Assembly (NCBI RefSeq): GCF_024139115.2
Contig: NW_026942646.1
Coordinates: forward strand, 124,001-188,000
Direction of reading: 5' to 3'
Length of the DNA: 64,000 nt
Source: Armigeres subalbatus
Taxonomy: Eukaryota > Arthropoda > Insecta > Diptera > Culicidae
Both the position numbers and the translations under genes were made by a program. Position 1 is the stretch's first letter. The number at the start of each line of letters is the position of its first letter. The notes under the pieces are model-generated. The model was given only the letters and a program-made list of their open reading frames with translations. It searched no databases and had not been told where the DNA came from. Below are positions 53,080-64,000 of the stretch, piece by piece.

Positions 53080-56000
53080 TTGGTAATAAAAACACTTCAA
53101 TACACTTCCCAATAAATTAACAACAATATACTCACTTGTTAGCAGTTTGAGAATAACTTTGGTAAGGAATTAAAAGCTTTAGAAGTGAACTCTCACATGA
53201 AGTCACTCGAAAGGTTGACCAAAAATTTAAGTTCCCAAAATAATAACATGAGCTTCTTTCATAATCAGTGTTAGTTATAAACTTTGATTTAGATATCAAA
53301 CTAGACAGTTGGCGTGTACATAGTTTCTCACGTTCGATTGATTATAGGAGAACGCTTTACTATTATTGGTGTACGAGAGCTAAAAAGTTGAAGGAAAATT
53401 TAGTTGTTTGCTATTTTTACGTGAAAATTGAATCCACTTCTGTACACTTCAATGTACTTGTAGAAAAAAAATATGGCGAGTCATTCAAAATCCAGGAAAA
53501 AAGTATATTTTCATACACCATTAGGATTATCGGTACAGCAAGCCATGCACTAGGGCGTTTCGCCTCGCCAAAATGTTAGATGTTTCTTCACAATGTGGAA
53601 ATTTTCGGTTTTTCCGACATTCTCATACACTATTTTGAAACTTTTTTCTGCTAACCTACATAAGTTTAGATCTAGTTTTGTTACGACCATCTTAATGACG
53701 GTAAATATGAAGGAAACTACAAAAGGCGTTTTGCCTCGGGGGGTGGGGAGGGGGCGAGCGTTTTGGGGCCTCTTCCCCTATCACAACAGCTCAAATAAAA
53801 GGACAGAGTGAACATCACTCTGAAAAAGAAATCAAACATGTTCGCCAATTCCGTTGCATATGCAGCCTTTCATTGTTTCCATTGTATTTTCGGAGGCAAC
53901 AGGAGGTAAACAACATAGAATGTTTCTGGAGTGTTTTCATTAATGAAAAGTGAATTTTAGATAGGGGTTACTGGAATGTTCAGAGGTTCAAGAGAGTCGA
54001 AGGAATTTTCTGGATTGCAAATCTTTGCAAATCATTTTGGATTTTGAACGCTGAGTTGTGAGACGACGGTAAGTTAACTGACAAGAGTAATAAGCTTGAA
54101 AATGTAAAATTCATTCAACATAATTTTACTATTGCTAATTTAATCGAAACAACAATCATGAAACCGAAAAACATACATTTCGTTCATGTCGATGAAGTTT
54201 TCAACCTATCAATGAAGCCAATCTCTTTAAATGTTACTGCAAAAAAAGTTAACCACATCAACTCACACAGCAAATCCAAACTCAACACCCACTTTTCCAC
54301 AGCCAACCCGCGCCGGTGAGCTACGGACTGCATGCTTGCACGACTGGCGCAATTTACAGTTAGGATGTTTTTGCAGCCTCAAACCACTCGAACTCGTTAC
54401 TGGTTCACGGTTTCAGCTGCTTGTTGGCAGACGGTTTGCAATAAGTGTACCGGTAAACGGGAGAGGACCTGCTGTGCGCTCCAATATATAGGTCGATTTC
54501 GGTTTCATTTGGCTGCTTCGTTGCAGATCAGACCATAGTAATAGTAGGTTGTATCTAGACTGCACTGCTTGTACCGGGGAAATAAAAATGAGGTGAAATC
54601 GCTAATAGCTTTAATTTTCCATCAAATCACGAGGCACCACTAACCCCATCCAAAAATAACACTTTTGAAACAACCTTTAAATTTCTCGCCGAAGCTAGAC
54701 TGACTCGAAGAATAGCCGACAGTCATGGAAGATTCATTGCCTGATGATGGCATTGTAAGGCCCCATAGCGTCAGTCAGCAGTTTGACTGCGTGGTCGATT
54801 TATCGCACAGCAAGCGAGAAACTGAAAGTGTCACTTATTGGAACACAATGACCGACCGACCTAGAACCAGATTTGCCTTGTCGGGCATTTGAGCGTGTTT
54901 ATTGTACAATGATTAGTGCTGTTCGCCGCCGCCGACAACGATTTTGGACTTTATCACGCCGACTACTAATTGCGATATAATAAAAAAAAATTAATGAACT
55001 TGCCAAGCAAAATTGTTCGAAATTTGTATTCAAGTACCTATGACGTTGGAAATTCACCGAATTAACTGAATTCCTGTGGGAATTGGCAATTTACCGTGTT
55101 TAAAGATTAAAGCTCTGAACACTTAACGTGCAACTATGCTGCACGTCTATAAAAACGCAAGTACAAACGGCTCAAATATCTGAACAAGGATGGCTTGAAC
55201 CCTAAGAAATTAAGGCTCTCCCAAACCTAGGCGATTTCATCGTCGCGACTCTCGCTTCCACACCAAACGGATGGCAACAGAATGGCAGTCGCCAAGCAAC
55301 GGCAACAGTCGCGTCGCGTATGTTTGAAGGGACTTTTAGACCAATTCCTATCATTGAAGTGTTTTCCTGAGTGGGGAAAATGCCACTGAATGTAAATATA
55401 GTTTATCAATGCGGTATTTACGCATACAACAAAGAAGATAAGTCATTATAGATCTAAATATTTCGTAGTGGTTAAATGTCCCTGACAAAAAATAAAACAA
55501 TAGATCATTGTTTTTACAAATTTCTGAAACACCGATGTCACCGTCAGGGGTCCCCGTTGGGTCCCCTTTTAGAGTGATTCCAGTTTGGCCAACTGAAAGA
55601 AAAATTATGATTCATGACCATCAAGGACATGGGTTCGAGTTCAAATCAAAATTTTCCACTTAATGTCCATGTCGGGTGGCCAATACCAGAAAAATGGGCA
55701 AATAATTGAACTTTGATTGAACTGATAGTTTACCATGTTTGCACTTGTAGATCATGAGACTAGTCCGACGTTACTTGCAATTTCATTTATTATTACAACT
55801 TGGCAGAGAGGTTCTTTTGAGTGTAGCATACTTAACTCGAGTCTTATGGCTTATCTCTAAATGGCAAGTTAAGACATAGTACCTGGATGCCTGGATACCT
55901 GGTTGGCTACAGCGACAATACACCTATGCCTGGCGTATTGTAGAGCTCCATAATTGTCGGTCCTGGGCAATGTTCCTCCAGTTTTACCAGCGTGCTCGTG

Positions 56001-56082
56001 GCTTTCCACGAAGTCGCCGGCCCCTACCTGGTTCTCTGTTGAATATTGTTTTCGCTATTCTTTCTTCCGACATTCGCGCTAA
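53080..56082. other. 3 kb without assignable elements
   Basis: Mostly AT-rich. A GC-richer block at about 54280-54900 has frames up to 86 codons and an AATATATAGG string near 54482, but no gene I can name. CGTCGCGACTCTCGC and GTCGCGTCGCGTATGTTTG near 55240-55325 resemble GTCGCGTCGCGTGTGTTTG at 26468, probably ends of a further repeat. A weak B-box-like GGGTTCGAGTTC lies at 55631. Confidence 0.3.
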
Positions 56083-56722
56083 GTGACTTACTTACTTACT
56101 TATGGATCCTGTACACCTCCGGTGGTGCAAAGGGCCGACTTGAAAGATCTCCATCCTGAGCGATGCCCGGCTATCGCTTTAACCTGTTGCCAGGTTAGAT
56201 TTCGGTCGACTTCTTTTATTTCTTTATTGAGGCTTCGCCGCCATGAGCCTCTGGGTCTGCCTCTGCTGCGATGTCCCGCTGGGTTCCAGTCTAATGCTTG
56301 CTTACAGATTTCGTTTCCGCCTTACGTAGAGTGTGGCCGACCCAGCCCCACTTCCGATCCCGAATTTCTGTTGCTATCGGCCTCTGGTGACAACGACGAT
56401 GGAGCTCGTTGTTTGAGATCCAGTTGTGAGGCCACCAGGCCCGAATTATATACCGCAGGCATCTGTTAATGAACACCTGCAGCCGTTGAGTGTTCTCCAC
56501 TGATACACACCATGTTTCGCTAGCGTATAACAGCACAGATTTCACGTTAGAGTTGAAAATTCGTATTTTGGTGCGTTCACTTATCTGCCTGTTTTTCCAG
56601 ATATTTCTTAAACTCGCAAAGGCAGCCCTTGCTTTCTTGATCCGTGCGCCTATGTCGATCTTGGTACCGCCGTCTGACGCCATTTGGCTACCAAGATATT
56701 GGAAGCTTTCAACATTCTCCAC
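56083..56722 (-). pseudogene. LINE (family C) 3' end, RT C-terminal region
   Basis: A 143-codon minus frame reads VENVESFQYLGSQMASDGG, ARIKKARAAFASLRNIWKNR, INRCLRYIIRAWWPHNW, then RDRKWGWVGHTLRKAE. It continues in decayed form through a downstream GRGRPRGSWR-type tail to a GTAA-like repeat tail (complement of ACTTACTTACTTA at about 56090). Over the shared part it differs from the copy at 49.5 kb by only a few residues. At 56722 it is joined abruptly to a family B fragment. Confidence 0.8.
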
Positions 56723-56724
56723 TG

Positions 56725-58070
56725 GTTAACGTGACTAAGTAACCAGCCCACTAAAGTCTGCCGTGTTTTATGCGAATCACAATATTTTCTTATTTGTATA
56801 CTTGATACAGCTCATGATCCATGCGTCCGCGCCACACACCATTTTCTAGTTTCCCTCCGAATATTGTACGCAGCACCTTTCGCGCGTTCCAAGGTAAACA
56901 AATTCTTCAACAGCTTCAAACACATCCCCATCAAGCACTACCTCAGCACCAACACCTCTAGGTCTTCCTCTATCTCTACCTGCCACCATGTACTTTGTCT
57001 TGGTAGAGTTAACTAACTATCCTCGCCGTCTCCCCCTTGAGTGAGACAAAAGCCTCCACTACTCCACTGCTCTTTATTCTAGATTAGGCATACCAGCCGA
57101 CAGGCAGTTCTTCATCCTCCCATACAGTATGGCCCATAAAATAATGCGAAAATATTTTTTAACTTATGTTTTTGTACATTTATTTCTACTATTCATATAT
57201 ATGTGTGTAAGCAAACGTATCATGAAAAAAACATTTGTATCTAGTGAATGTATTAATGAAAAAAAAATGTTACTATGTAACATAGTCTCTCAACTATGTA
57301 ACTACGTAACTATAATTTTGATGTTTTCGCATTTTTTATGGACCATACTGTATATTCTGGATAATGTGGTGATTGATTGATGCAGCTGCTCACTTCCGTG
57401 TTTGAGAAGCTCGACCGGGATCTCGTTCTTCCCAGCAGCTTTACTGTTTTTCAGCTCATTTAGAGCCTTCTTTACCTCGTCCAGCGTTGGTGGTTCCACA
57501 GCTTAACCGTCGCCGACTATGTCCATCCTGCTTCTTAATACACCTTTATTTTCACCATTCAATATATTTTCGAAGTGCTCCTTTCACATGACAATATTTA
57601 CATCGTGTGTTGGGCACTCTCCGTAGGCCTTATCAAGGCTCTCATAGAACTCATCCTTCATGTCATCAGGCTTATCATTCGTTTCTGATCAGGCTGTAGT
57701 TGAAGAATTTGCACTTCATTCTCAACACGCAAATGCGGCCGCTTATCGGCTTCCACCGGATAACACGCTTCATCTGCTTCCCGATAACCATGAAGCCAAC
57801 TCCACGTTCTATTCTACCACCCCCGCTATAGTAGATGTGGTACTTGAATAAAGTGTTCGCTATGGGATCCACCGTCCGGAATTCACGTTCTCCAGTTCTG
57901 GGTATTTCCTGGATTGCTGCCACACTCACGCCGAACTTCTGCAGCTCACGAGGCAGGAGCACAACATGTTCATTTAAAGCTCTTACGTTCCAAGATCCGA
58001 CTTTCCAATCGTTGTCCTTTATTCGTTGTCTGTTGCCGTCGAATCAATCCGTTTGCTCTACTTTTGCCTT
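56725..58070 (-). pseudogene. LINE (family B), internally deleted, with a nested MITE
   Basis: On the minus strand: WKVGSWNVRALNEH-like start near 57990; endonuclease pieces VSVAAIQEIPRTGEREFRTV, YHIYYSGGGRIERGVGFMVI and CVLRMKCKFFNYSLI; then the RT start DEVKKALNELKNSKAAGKNE and IPVELLKHGSEQLHQSIT. Past the MITE, EDEELPVGWYA runs into SLKGETARI and KTKYMVAGRDRGRPRGVGAE, VEEFVYLG and DHELYQVYK. Most of the endonuclease and the RT catalytic core have been deleted. Frames change several times. Confidence 0.7.
57125..57350. mobile_element. Tc1/mariner-type MITE, TA target duplication
   Basis: CAGTATGGCCCATAAAATAA, then TGCGAAAA, at the left is mirrored by TTTTCGCATTTTTTATGGAC, then CATACTG. TA stands on both sides (57123-57124, 57351-57352). 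It interrupts the LINE fragment. CAGT ends and TA duplication fit Tc1/mariner. No transposase is encoded. Confidence 0.8.
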
Positions 58071-58134
58071 TCTTGGAACTGTAGAATCTTCGGTAGGCTA
58101 CCTTACCAGGGTTGAGCTTCCTACATCGCGTTAA

Positions 58135-58355
58135 GGTCACTCCTGAAGGAATCCAAGTTTAAAAGTGCTCGCGTTTTCGGAGGCACACCACTCGATTTGG
58201 AAGCAACGCACAACTGTCATTTTTATCATTTCACGCATGCTGCGACGCAGCAAAACTAAATCAACAAAAATGACAGTTGTGCGCCGCCTCTGAATCGAGT
58301 GGTGAGCCCCCGAAAACGCGAGCACTTTTAAACTTGGATTCCGTCAGGAGTGACC
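58135..58355. mobile_element. Foldback MITE with TTAA target site
   Basis: GGTCACTCCTGAAGGAATCC, AAGTTTAAAAGTGCTCGCG and TTTTCGG are mirrored at the right end. TTAA is on both sides (58131-58134, 58356-58359). Arms are about 85 bp. Confidence 0.8.
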
Positions 58356-58678
58356 TTAAAGGGGCTGCCTTCTCGATGCTGACACGATGCAGCATGATGT
58401 GCACAGTTTTGTTTTGAGTCCCTCGCAGGTACTCGGACGATGATCAGCCGCCCCTAACATGGGGATCAGACGCTCGATCAGATATGCACCTCCGGAGAGG
58501 AGCAAATCTCGCCTTCCCTGTCAGCATACGACCATAGTTTCCACCGGGGTTGATTCCCTTAGGATGCTCGTATCCCGGCGAGTGCCACGAGGAGGTAGGG
58601 ATAGGAGTTGTTGGGTAAGAGGCTAAGAACCGCGAAATGGGGTCTATTTTATTCTTTCAGGCAACCGAAGTACCAATG

Positions 58679-59069
58679 GTACGTTCACCCAGTATTTTCC
58701 GTCTCTCAAGTACTAATTAAATATGTCATTTTTCCCAAGTGGGTTTGGTTACCTCCAAGTTTTTCAACATGGAACCGGTTCCGCTGGGAACTCAAAAACC
58801 ACAGTAATGAAGTTTAACAAAAGCTTCAGAAAGACTCAAAAAAAACAGTTACTGATTCTAACATTTCGGTGCTGTTGGACAACTCAAAAATCGTGGTTTT
58901 TCTATCAGAAGCTAAAAAAAACTCATGCAATATACTTCAAATTAAGTTCGGTCATCTTCAGGGGGTCAACACGGAAGACCAACGAATCCAAATCCAATAT
59001 AAATACAATCTAAATCCAAATTCAATCCGATTACAATACAAATCTGGCACGGCAAATGCTGGGTAAAGC
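58679..59069. mobile_element. Insertion in the left arm, 8-9 bp target duplication
   Basis: Comparison with the right arm shows 391 extra bases. GTACCAATG before and GTACCATTG after is the duplication (one mismatch); the right arm has it once. ACCCAGTATTT near one end and its complement AAATGCTGGGT near the other give short inverted ends. An 8-bp class such as hAT is possible. Confidence 0.6.
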
Positions 59070-60032
59070 GTACCATTGCACAGTGGGCCACGTCGTGGAA
59101 TTAGGAGGAAAAAAATATTTTCACCATAATGATTATTTTTTAGGATCAAAGTGTCTTCAACAAAGTCAAAGCTTATTATTTAAGCTTTATTTTGAAGTTT
59201 GTTGCAATAGGGTGGCCCCACTACATTTCGAGATAAAATTGTTAACTTCTATATTTCTAATTTTAGCATTGTACGATGTTCTAGAAAGTTATTCCTTATT
59301 TAATTTTGAGGCACTTTGCTGAAGAAACCATTTTTGTACGTCATTTGTATCATTTGTTATGATAATTTTAAATAATTATGTTAGGGTGACCCTAAAAAAT
59401 CAATATTTTAATTGTAACTTTTTAGTTTTAATTTTTATCGAATTGACGTCTTCTACAAAGTTTTAGAGCATAAAAAAATGCACGTTTTGGTTACATAACC
59501 AAGTAAATTCATTGGTGGATTGCAGAGATATCACTGTTTTTCTTGAAAAAATCCGTTGTTTTCAAATGCTTGTATTTTTGAATGGGGGAAAAAGGGGGAT
59601 CCATTTCTCCCTGGGTTAGACAGAGGAAGGGCTAAGAATTGCTCTGCATATTTTGGTATTAGGGAATTCGAGGGAATTTGAGGTTTTTCCATCATTTAAA
59701 AAATGGCATTATGAACGAGGAAATCAAAATCATCAGTTCTAGAAGTGTTATAAAACCGAAAATTCCGCCCAATTCGTCAAAAACAAAATGTTTATAGTAA
59801 TCATAACCTCCTTATATATTTCCAGCGCATCTTCACTCAATATACCGATTGGTAGGATAACATGTTCAATAATATCAACGCTTATCAACGTGACAACTTC
59901 ACTGAACAGACCGTAATCGTAGGTTGTTTACATCACTCGTTCAATCGATTTTACTTTTAAATCGCTAGGGTGATACGGAAGATTAGGTTTTTCGAGCGTA
60001 TTTTTTTATTTAATTTTTATCTAGATATATTT

Positions 60033-60606
60033 TAGGGTTCAAAAATTCTATTTTTCTCCACACCGATCACTCAATTCTGTCCCATGTTCTGAGTGTCCTC
60101 CGCGAATTGATTTAGCACGAGCCGTTTAAATTAGCTTGGGAATTAGTATGGGCAAAGTGAAGGAGCCCTAAAGAATTATCACTTGGATAATCGTTCGAAT
60201 ATTTAGTAATCGATTTTAATTTATGTTGTAGTTCTTTGGAGCTTATCGCGAAACTACTTCACAGGCAACATTGCTGCTCCTGGCGCGAAAGATAGCACTG
60301 ACAAAATCAGGCTACTATGTTGTACTGCACGTATCAGTGATGCGCTTCGAGAAGTTCAATAATCATAACCAAAGATCCGCAAGCTGGATTAAAACCGGTT
60401 CTTTTTTCGCCAGCGCTGTATGTGGAAGCGCCATAATCAGTAGGATGGAAAATCCACTTCCCCATACTAATTCCCATGCAACTTTGAAACGGCTCGTGCT
60501 AAATCAGTTGTTATCCAATTTCGCTCAAATTCGCGGAGGACACTCAGAACATGGGACAGAATTGAGTGATCGGTGTGAAGAAAAATCGAATTTTTGAACC
60601 ACCCTA
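60033..60606. mobile_element. Second TAGGGTGGTTCAAAAA element, centre of the inverted repeat
   Basis: The ends TAGGG(TGG)TTCAAAAATTC and the subterminal CACTCAATTCTGTCCCATG, TGAGTGTCCTC match the element at 40933-41784. The left end has lost a few bases of the motif. It occupies the core of the large palindrome with arms of about 130 bp. Confidence 0.65.
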
Positions 60607-61947
60607 ATAATAGATAAAAGTAGAATAAAAAAAACTACGCTCGAAAAACCTAATTTTCCATACCACCCCAACGATTTTAAAGTAAAATCGATTGAACAAA
60701 TGATGTAAACAACCTACGATTACGGTCTGTTCAGTGAATTTGTCACGTTGATAAGCGTTGATATTATTGAACATGTTATTCACCAATCGGTATATTGAGT
60801 GAAGATGCGCTGAAATATATAAGGAAGTTATGATTACTATAATTATTTTGTTTTTGACGAATTGGGCGGAATTTTCGATTTTACAACACTTCTAGAACTG
60901 ATCATTTTGATTTCGTACATAAAGCATTTTTTTTAAATGATGAAAAACCTCCAATTCCTCAAATTCACCAATACCAAAATATGCAGAGCAATCCTTAGCC
61001 CTTCCTCTGTCTAACCCAGGGAAAATGGATCCTCTTTTCCCATTCAAAAATACATGCATTTGAAAACAACGGATTTTTCAAAAACAGTGATATCTCTGCA
61101 ATCCTCCAATGAATTTACTTGGTTATGTAACCAAACGTGCATTTTTCATGCTCTAAAACTTTATAGAAGACCTCAATTCGATAAAATTAAAACTAAAAGT
61201 AACAATCAAAATATTAATTTTTAGGTTACCCTAACATAATTATTTAAAATTATCGTAACAAATGATACAAATGACGAACAACAATGGTTTCTCCAGCAAT
61301 GTGCCTAGAAATTAAATAAGGAACAACTTTCTAGAACATCGTACAATGTTAGAATTGGAAATATAGAAGTTTAATTTTTTTGTCGAAATGTAGTGGGACC
61401 ACCCTATTGTAAAAAAGCTCAAAATAAAGCTTAAATAATAAGCTTTGACTTAGTTGAAGACACTTTGATCCTAAAATATTATCATCATGTTGAAAATAAT
61501 TTTTTCCTCCTAATTTTACGACGTGGCCCAATGTGCATTGGTACTTCGCGTACCTGAAGGAATAAAATTGACCCCATCTCGCGGTCCTTAGCCTCTTACC
61601 CAGCAACACCTATCCCTACCTCCCCGCGGTGCTGGCCGGGATACGAGCAACCTTAGGGAAAATCGGGTAACCAACCCCGGTGGGAACTATGGTCGTATGC
61701 TGACAAGGAAGGGGGGTTTGCTCCTCTCCGGAGGTGCAAATCTTATTGAGCGTCTGTTCTCCATGTCAGGATCGGCTCACAACAGCGTCTGTTCTCCATG
61801 TTAGGGGCGGCTGATCATCGTCCGAGTGCCAGCGAGGGACTCTAAGTGAAACTGTGCACCATGGTCCACCGGAAATAAGGAGGAATGGTCCTCCGGAAAT
61901 TTAGGGGTTTGGTGTCAGCCCTGCAAGCCAGCCTTTAAAAATCATAA

Positions 61948-63852
61948 GCAACGAATAGTCAACAAGAGAGTACGGACCGGAACCATCGGCGAAGACCACT
62001 GCGACGAAAAGGGACTAGCGATTGGAAACTCGGTTCGTGGAACTGCAAATCTCTCAACTTCATCGGGAGCACACGCATACTCTCCGATGTGCTCAAGGAC
62101 CGTGGATTCGGCATCGTAGCGCTGCAGGAGGTTTGTTGGAAGGGATCAATGGTGCGAACGTTTAGAGGTAATCATACCATCTACCAGAGCTGCGGCAACA
62201 CACATGAGCTGGGAACAGCTTTCATAGTGATGGGCGATATGCAAAGGCGCGTGATCGGGTGGTGGCCGATCAATGAAAGAATGTGCAGGTTGAGGATCAA
62301 AGGCCGGTTCTTCAACTTCAGCATAATCAACGTCCATAGCCCACACTCCGGAAGCACTGATGATTATAAGGACGCATTCTACGCGCAGCTGGAACGTGAG
62401 TACGACAGCTGCCCAAGCCACGACGTCAAAATCATCATAGGAGATTTGAACGCTCAGGTTGGCCAAGAGGAGGAGTTTAGACCGACTATTGGAAAGTTCA
62501 GCGCTCACCGGCTGACGAACGAAAACGGCCTACGACTAATTGATTTCGCTGCCTCCAAGAATATGGCCATTCGCAGCACCTACTTCCAACAGAGCCTCCC
62601 GTATCGGTACACCTGGAGATCACCACTGCAGACAGAATCACAAATCGACCACGTTCTGATTGATGGACGGCACTTCTCCGACATTATCGACGTCAGGACA
62701 TATCGTGGCGCTAACATCGACTCTGACCACTATCTGGTGATGGTTAAACTGCGCCCAAAACTATCCGTCATCAACAATGTTCGGTACCGACGACCGCTGC
62801 GGTACGACCTAGAGCGACTGAAGCAACCTGATGTCGCCACTGCATACGCGCAGCATCTCGAGGCAGCGTTGCCGGAAGATGGGGCCCCTCTTGAGGACTG
62901 CTGGAGTACAGTTAAAGCAGCCATTAACGTCGGGTATATGGGTCGAAGTCGACGGAACGATTGGTTCGACGAAGAGTGCAGACAGATTCTGGAGGAGAAG
63001 GACGCAGCGCGGGCGGTCGCGCTGCAGCAAGGTACCCGGCAGAACGTGGAACGTTATAGACGGAAGCGAAGACAGCAGACCCGCCTTTTTCAGGAGAAGA
63101 AACGCCGCCTGGAAGAAGCGGAGTGCGAGGAGATGGAAAAGCTGTGCCGTTCTCAAGATACACGCAAGTTCTATCAGAAGCTCAACGCATCCCGCAAAGG
63201 CTTCGTGCCGCGAGCCGAAATGTGCCGGGTTAAGGATGGGAGCATCTTGACGGACGAACGTGTGGTGATCGAAAGGTGGAAGCAGCACTACGAGGAACAT
63301 CTGAATGGCGCTGAGAGTACAGGCAGTGAAAGTCAAGGCAGCGGAGGAGATGACTACGTCAGTTCAGCGGACGATGGAAGCCAACCAGCCCCCACATTGA
63401 GGGAAGTTAAGGATGCCATTCAACAGCTAAAGACCAATAAAGCAGCTGGTAAGGATGGTATCGGAGCTGAGCTCATCAAGATGGGCCCGGAAAAGCTGGC
63501 CACTTGCTTGCACAAACTGATAGTCAGAATCTGGGAAACCGAACAGCTACCGGAGGAGTGGAAGGAAGGGGTTATATGCCCCATCTACAAGAAAGGCGAC
63601 AAACTGGAGTGTGAGAACTTTCGAGCGATCACCATCCTTAATGCTGCCTACAAAGTGATATCCCAGATCATCTTCCGTCATCTGTCACCATTAGTGAACG
63701 AGTTCGTGGGAAGTTATCAAGCCGGCTTCGTTGACGGCCGCTCGACAACGGACCAGATCTTTACTGTACGGCAAATCCTTCAAAATGCCGTGAATACCAG
63801 GTCCCAACGCACCATCTGTTCGTTGATTTCAAGGCGGCATACGACAGTATAG
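61948..63852 (+). CDS. LINE ORF2: APE endonuclease and reverse transcriptase, frameshifted
   Basis: The frame is open from a TAA at 61945; no ATG occurs early, so the true start may lie upstream of a lesion. It opens with SDWKLGSWNCKSLNFIGSTR, the endonuclease N-terminus, then ALQEVCWKG (catalytic Glu), IIIGDLNAQVG at about 62440-62470 (Asp, Asn) and SDHYLV at about 62725 (Asp, His). A charged linker and the RT start KAAGKDGIGAELIKMG, PIYKKGDKLECENFRAIT and YQAGFVDGRSTTDQIF follow. Near 63811 one base appears missing: the frame ends at 63852, while another frame continues with FVDFKAAYDSIDRVELW (RT motif A) to the window end. It resembles family B but is distinct. The YADD box lies beyond the window. 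Confidence 0.88.
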   Translation, partial: ATNSQQESTDRNHRRRPLRRKGTSDWKLGSWNCKSLNFIGSTRILSDVLKDRGFGIVALQEVCWKGSMVRTFRGNHTIYQSCGNTHELGTAFIVMGDMQRRVIGWWPINERMCRLRIKGRFFNFSIINVHSPHSGSTDDYKDAFYAQLEREYDSCPSHDVKIIIGDLNAQVGQEEEFRPTIGKFSAHRLTNENGLRLIDFAASKNMAIRSTYFQQSLPYRYTWRSPLQTESQIDHVLIDGRHFSDIIDVRTYRGANIDSDHYLVMVKLRPKLSVINNVRYRRPLRYDLERLKQPDVATAYAQHLEAALPEDGAPLEDCWSTVKAAINVGYMGRSRRNDWFDEECRQILEEKDAARAVALQQGTRQNVERYRRKRRQQTRLFQEKKRRLEEAECEEMEKLCRSQDTRKFYQKLNASRKGFVPRAEMCRVKDGSILTDERVVIERWKQHYEEHLNGAESTGSESQGSGGDDYVSSADDGSQPAPTLREVKDAIQQLKTNKAAGKDGIGAELIKMGPEKLATCLHKLIVRIWETEQLPEEWKEGVICPIYKKGDKLECENFRAITILNAAYKVISQIIFRHLSPLVNEFVGSYQAGFVDGRSTTDQIFTVRQILQNAVNTRSQRTICSLISRRHTTV

Positions 63853-64000
63853 ACCGCGTAGAGCTATGGAAAATAATGGACGAGAACAGCTTCCCTGGGA
63901 AGCTTACCAGACTGATCAAAGCAACGGTGGATGGTGTGCAAAACTGTGTGAAGATTTCGGGCGAACACTCCAGTTCGTTCGAATCGCGCCGGGGACTAAG
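63811..64000 (+). pseudogene. LINE ORF2 continuation after frameshift, cut by window end
   Basis: In the shifted frame the sequence reads FVDFKAAYDSIDRVELWK, then SFPGKLTRLIKATVDGVQN and GEHSSSFESRRGL, the palm region of the reverse transcriptase up to the expected RQGD segment. It is open to the last base, so the rest of the element probably follows. Confidence 0.8.

Larger units (their letters stand above)
58396..61866. repeat. 3.5-kb inverted repeat
   Basis: The left arm (58396-60163) and right arm (60456-61866) are reverse complements at roughly 80-90 percent by eye. Landmarks include TCGGACGATGATCAGCCGCC, AGGTAGGGATAGGAGTTGTT, TGGTTACATAACCAAGTAAA, CACTCAATTCTGTCCCATG. The difference in arm length is mostly the 391-bp insertion at 58679-59069. 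The spacer is about 290 bp. The outer 250 bases of each arm resemble the LINE leader that precedes the LINE ORF at 61948, so the structure may be two head-to-head LINE leaders with other material between. Confidence 0.8.

Noticed and set aside
55560..55800. Further SINE with GGGTTCGAGTTC and TACCATGTTTGCACTTGTAG
   Set aside because: The B-box-like string and the body-like string are in opposite orientations relative to Feilai, and no tail or duplication is seen.
63000..63340. 175-codon minus-strand and 139-codon plus-strand frames within the LINE
   Set aside because: Shadow frames of the LINE ORF, which carries the recognisable endonuclease and reverse-transcriptase motifs.

Overview
The window looks like a piece of mosquito nuclear genome, most likely Aedes. 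It is AT-rich and saturated with old repeats. It carries at least nine copies or fragments of a tRNA-headed SINE with a GAA-triplet tail, the layout described for Feilai of Aedes aegypti, plus many small hairpin (MITE) families, Helitron fragments and decayed LINEs. There is no operon, bacterial gene, rRNA or CRISPR array. No search could be run, so the species call and the family names rest on recognition.

Layout. 0-8.5 kb: minisatellites, a second SINE family with a perfect 13-bp target duplication, a TIR element, and a long degenerate GGAATTCC-type array that changes orientation around a Helitron. 8.5-25 kb: TIR/foldback elements, LINE debris, SINEs, a 2.2-kb element whose inverted ends are tandem TTTGGCC repeats, and a near-perfect 283-bp palindrome. 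25-34 kb: two halves of a pogo/Tigger-like transposase pseudogene 5.6 kb apart, and between them a decayed zinc-knuckle reading frame. 34.56-38.31 kb: a complete but non-coding LTR retrotransposon on the minus strand with LTRs, primer-binding site, polypurine tract and 5-bp target duplication. Inside it is a 61-bp satellite in which a SINE inserted and was then duplicated with its host repeats.

Around 41.8-44.65 kb is the only good candidate for a host gene: two short plus-strand coding exons that splice in frame across a 2.4-kb, TE-bearing intron and continue beyond what I can identify. The product is not recognised. 48-58 kb is a graveyard of LINE fragments (an R1-like element and three other lineages) with nested MITEs, a SINE fragment and Helitrons. 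58.4-61.9 kb is a 3.5-kb inverted repeat with TE insertions in one arm and at its centre. The window ends inside a relatively intact plus-strand LINE encoding an endonuclease and a reverse transcriptase, with one frameshift.

The parts do not form a pathway. They form a nested insertion record, and several insertions can be dated against an uninterrupted copy elsewhere in the window. The long hairpins are plausible sources of double-stranded RNA, but that is inference only.
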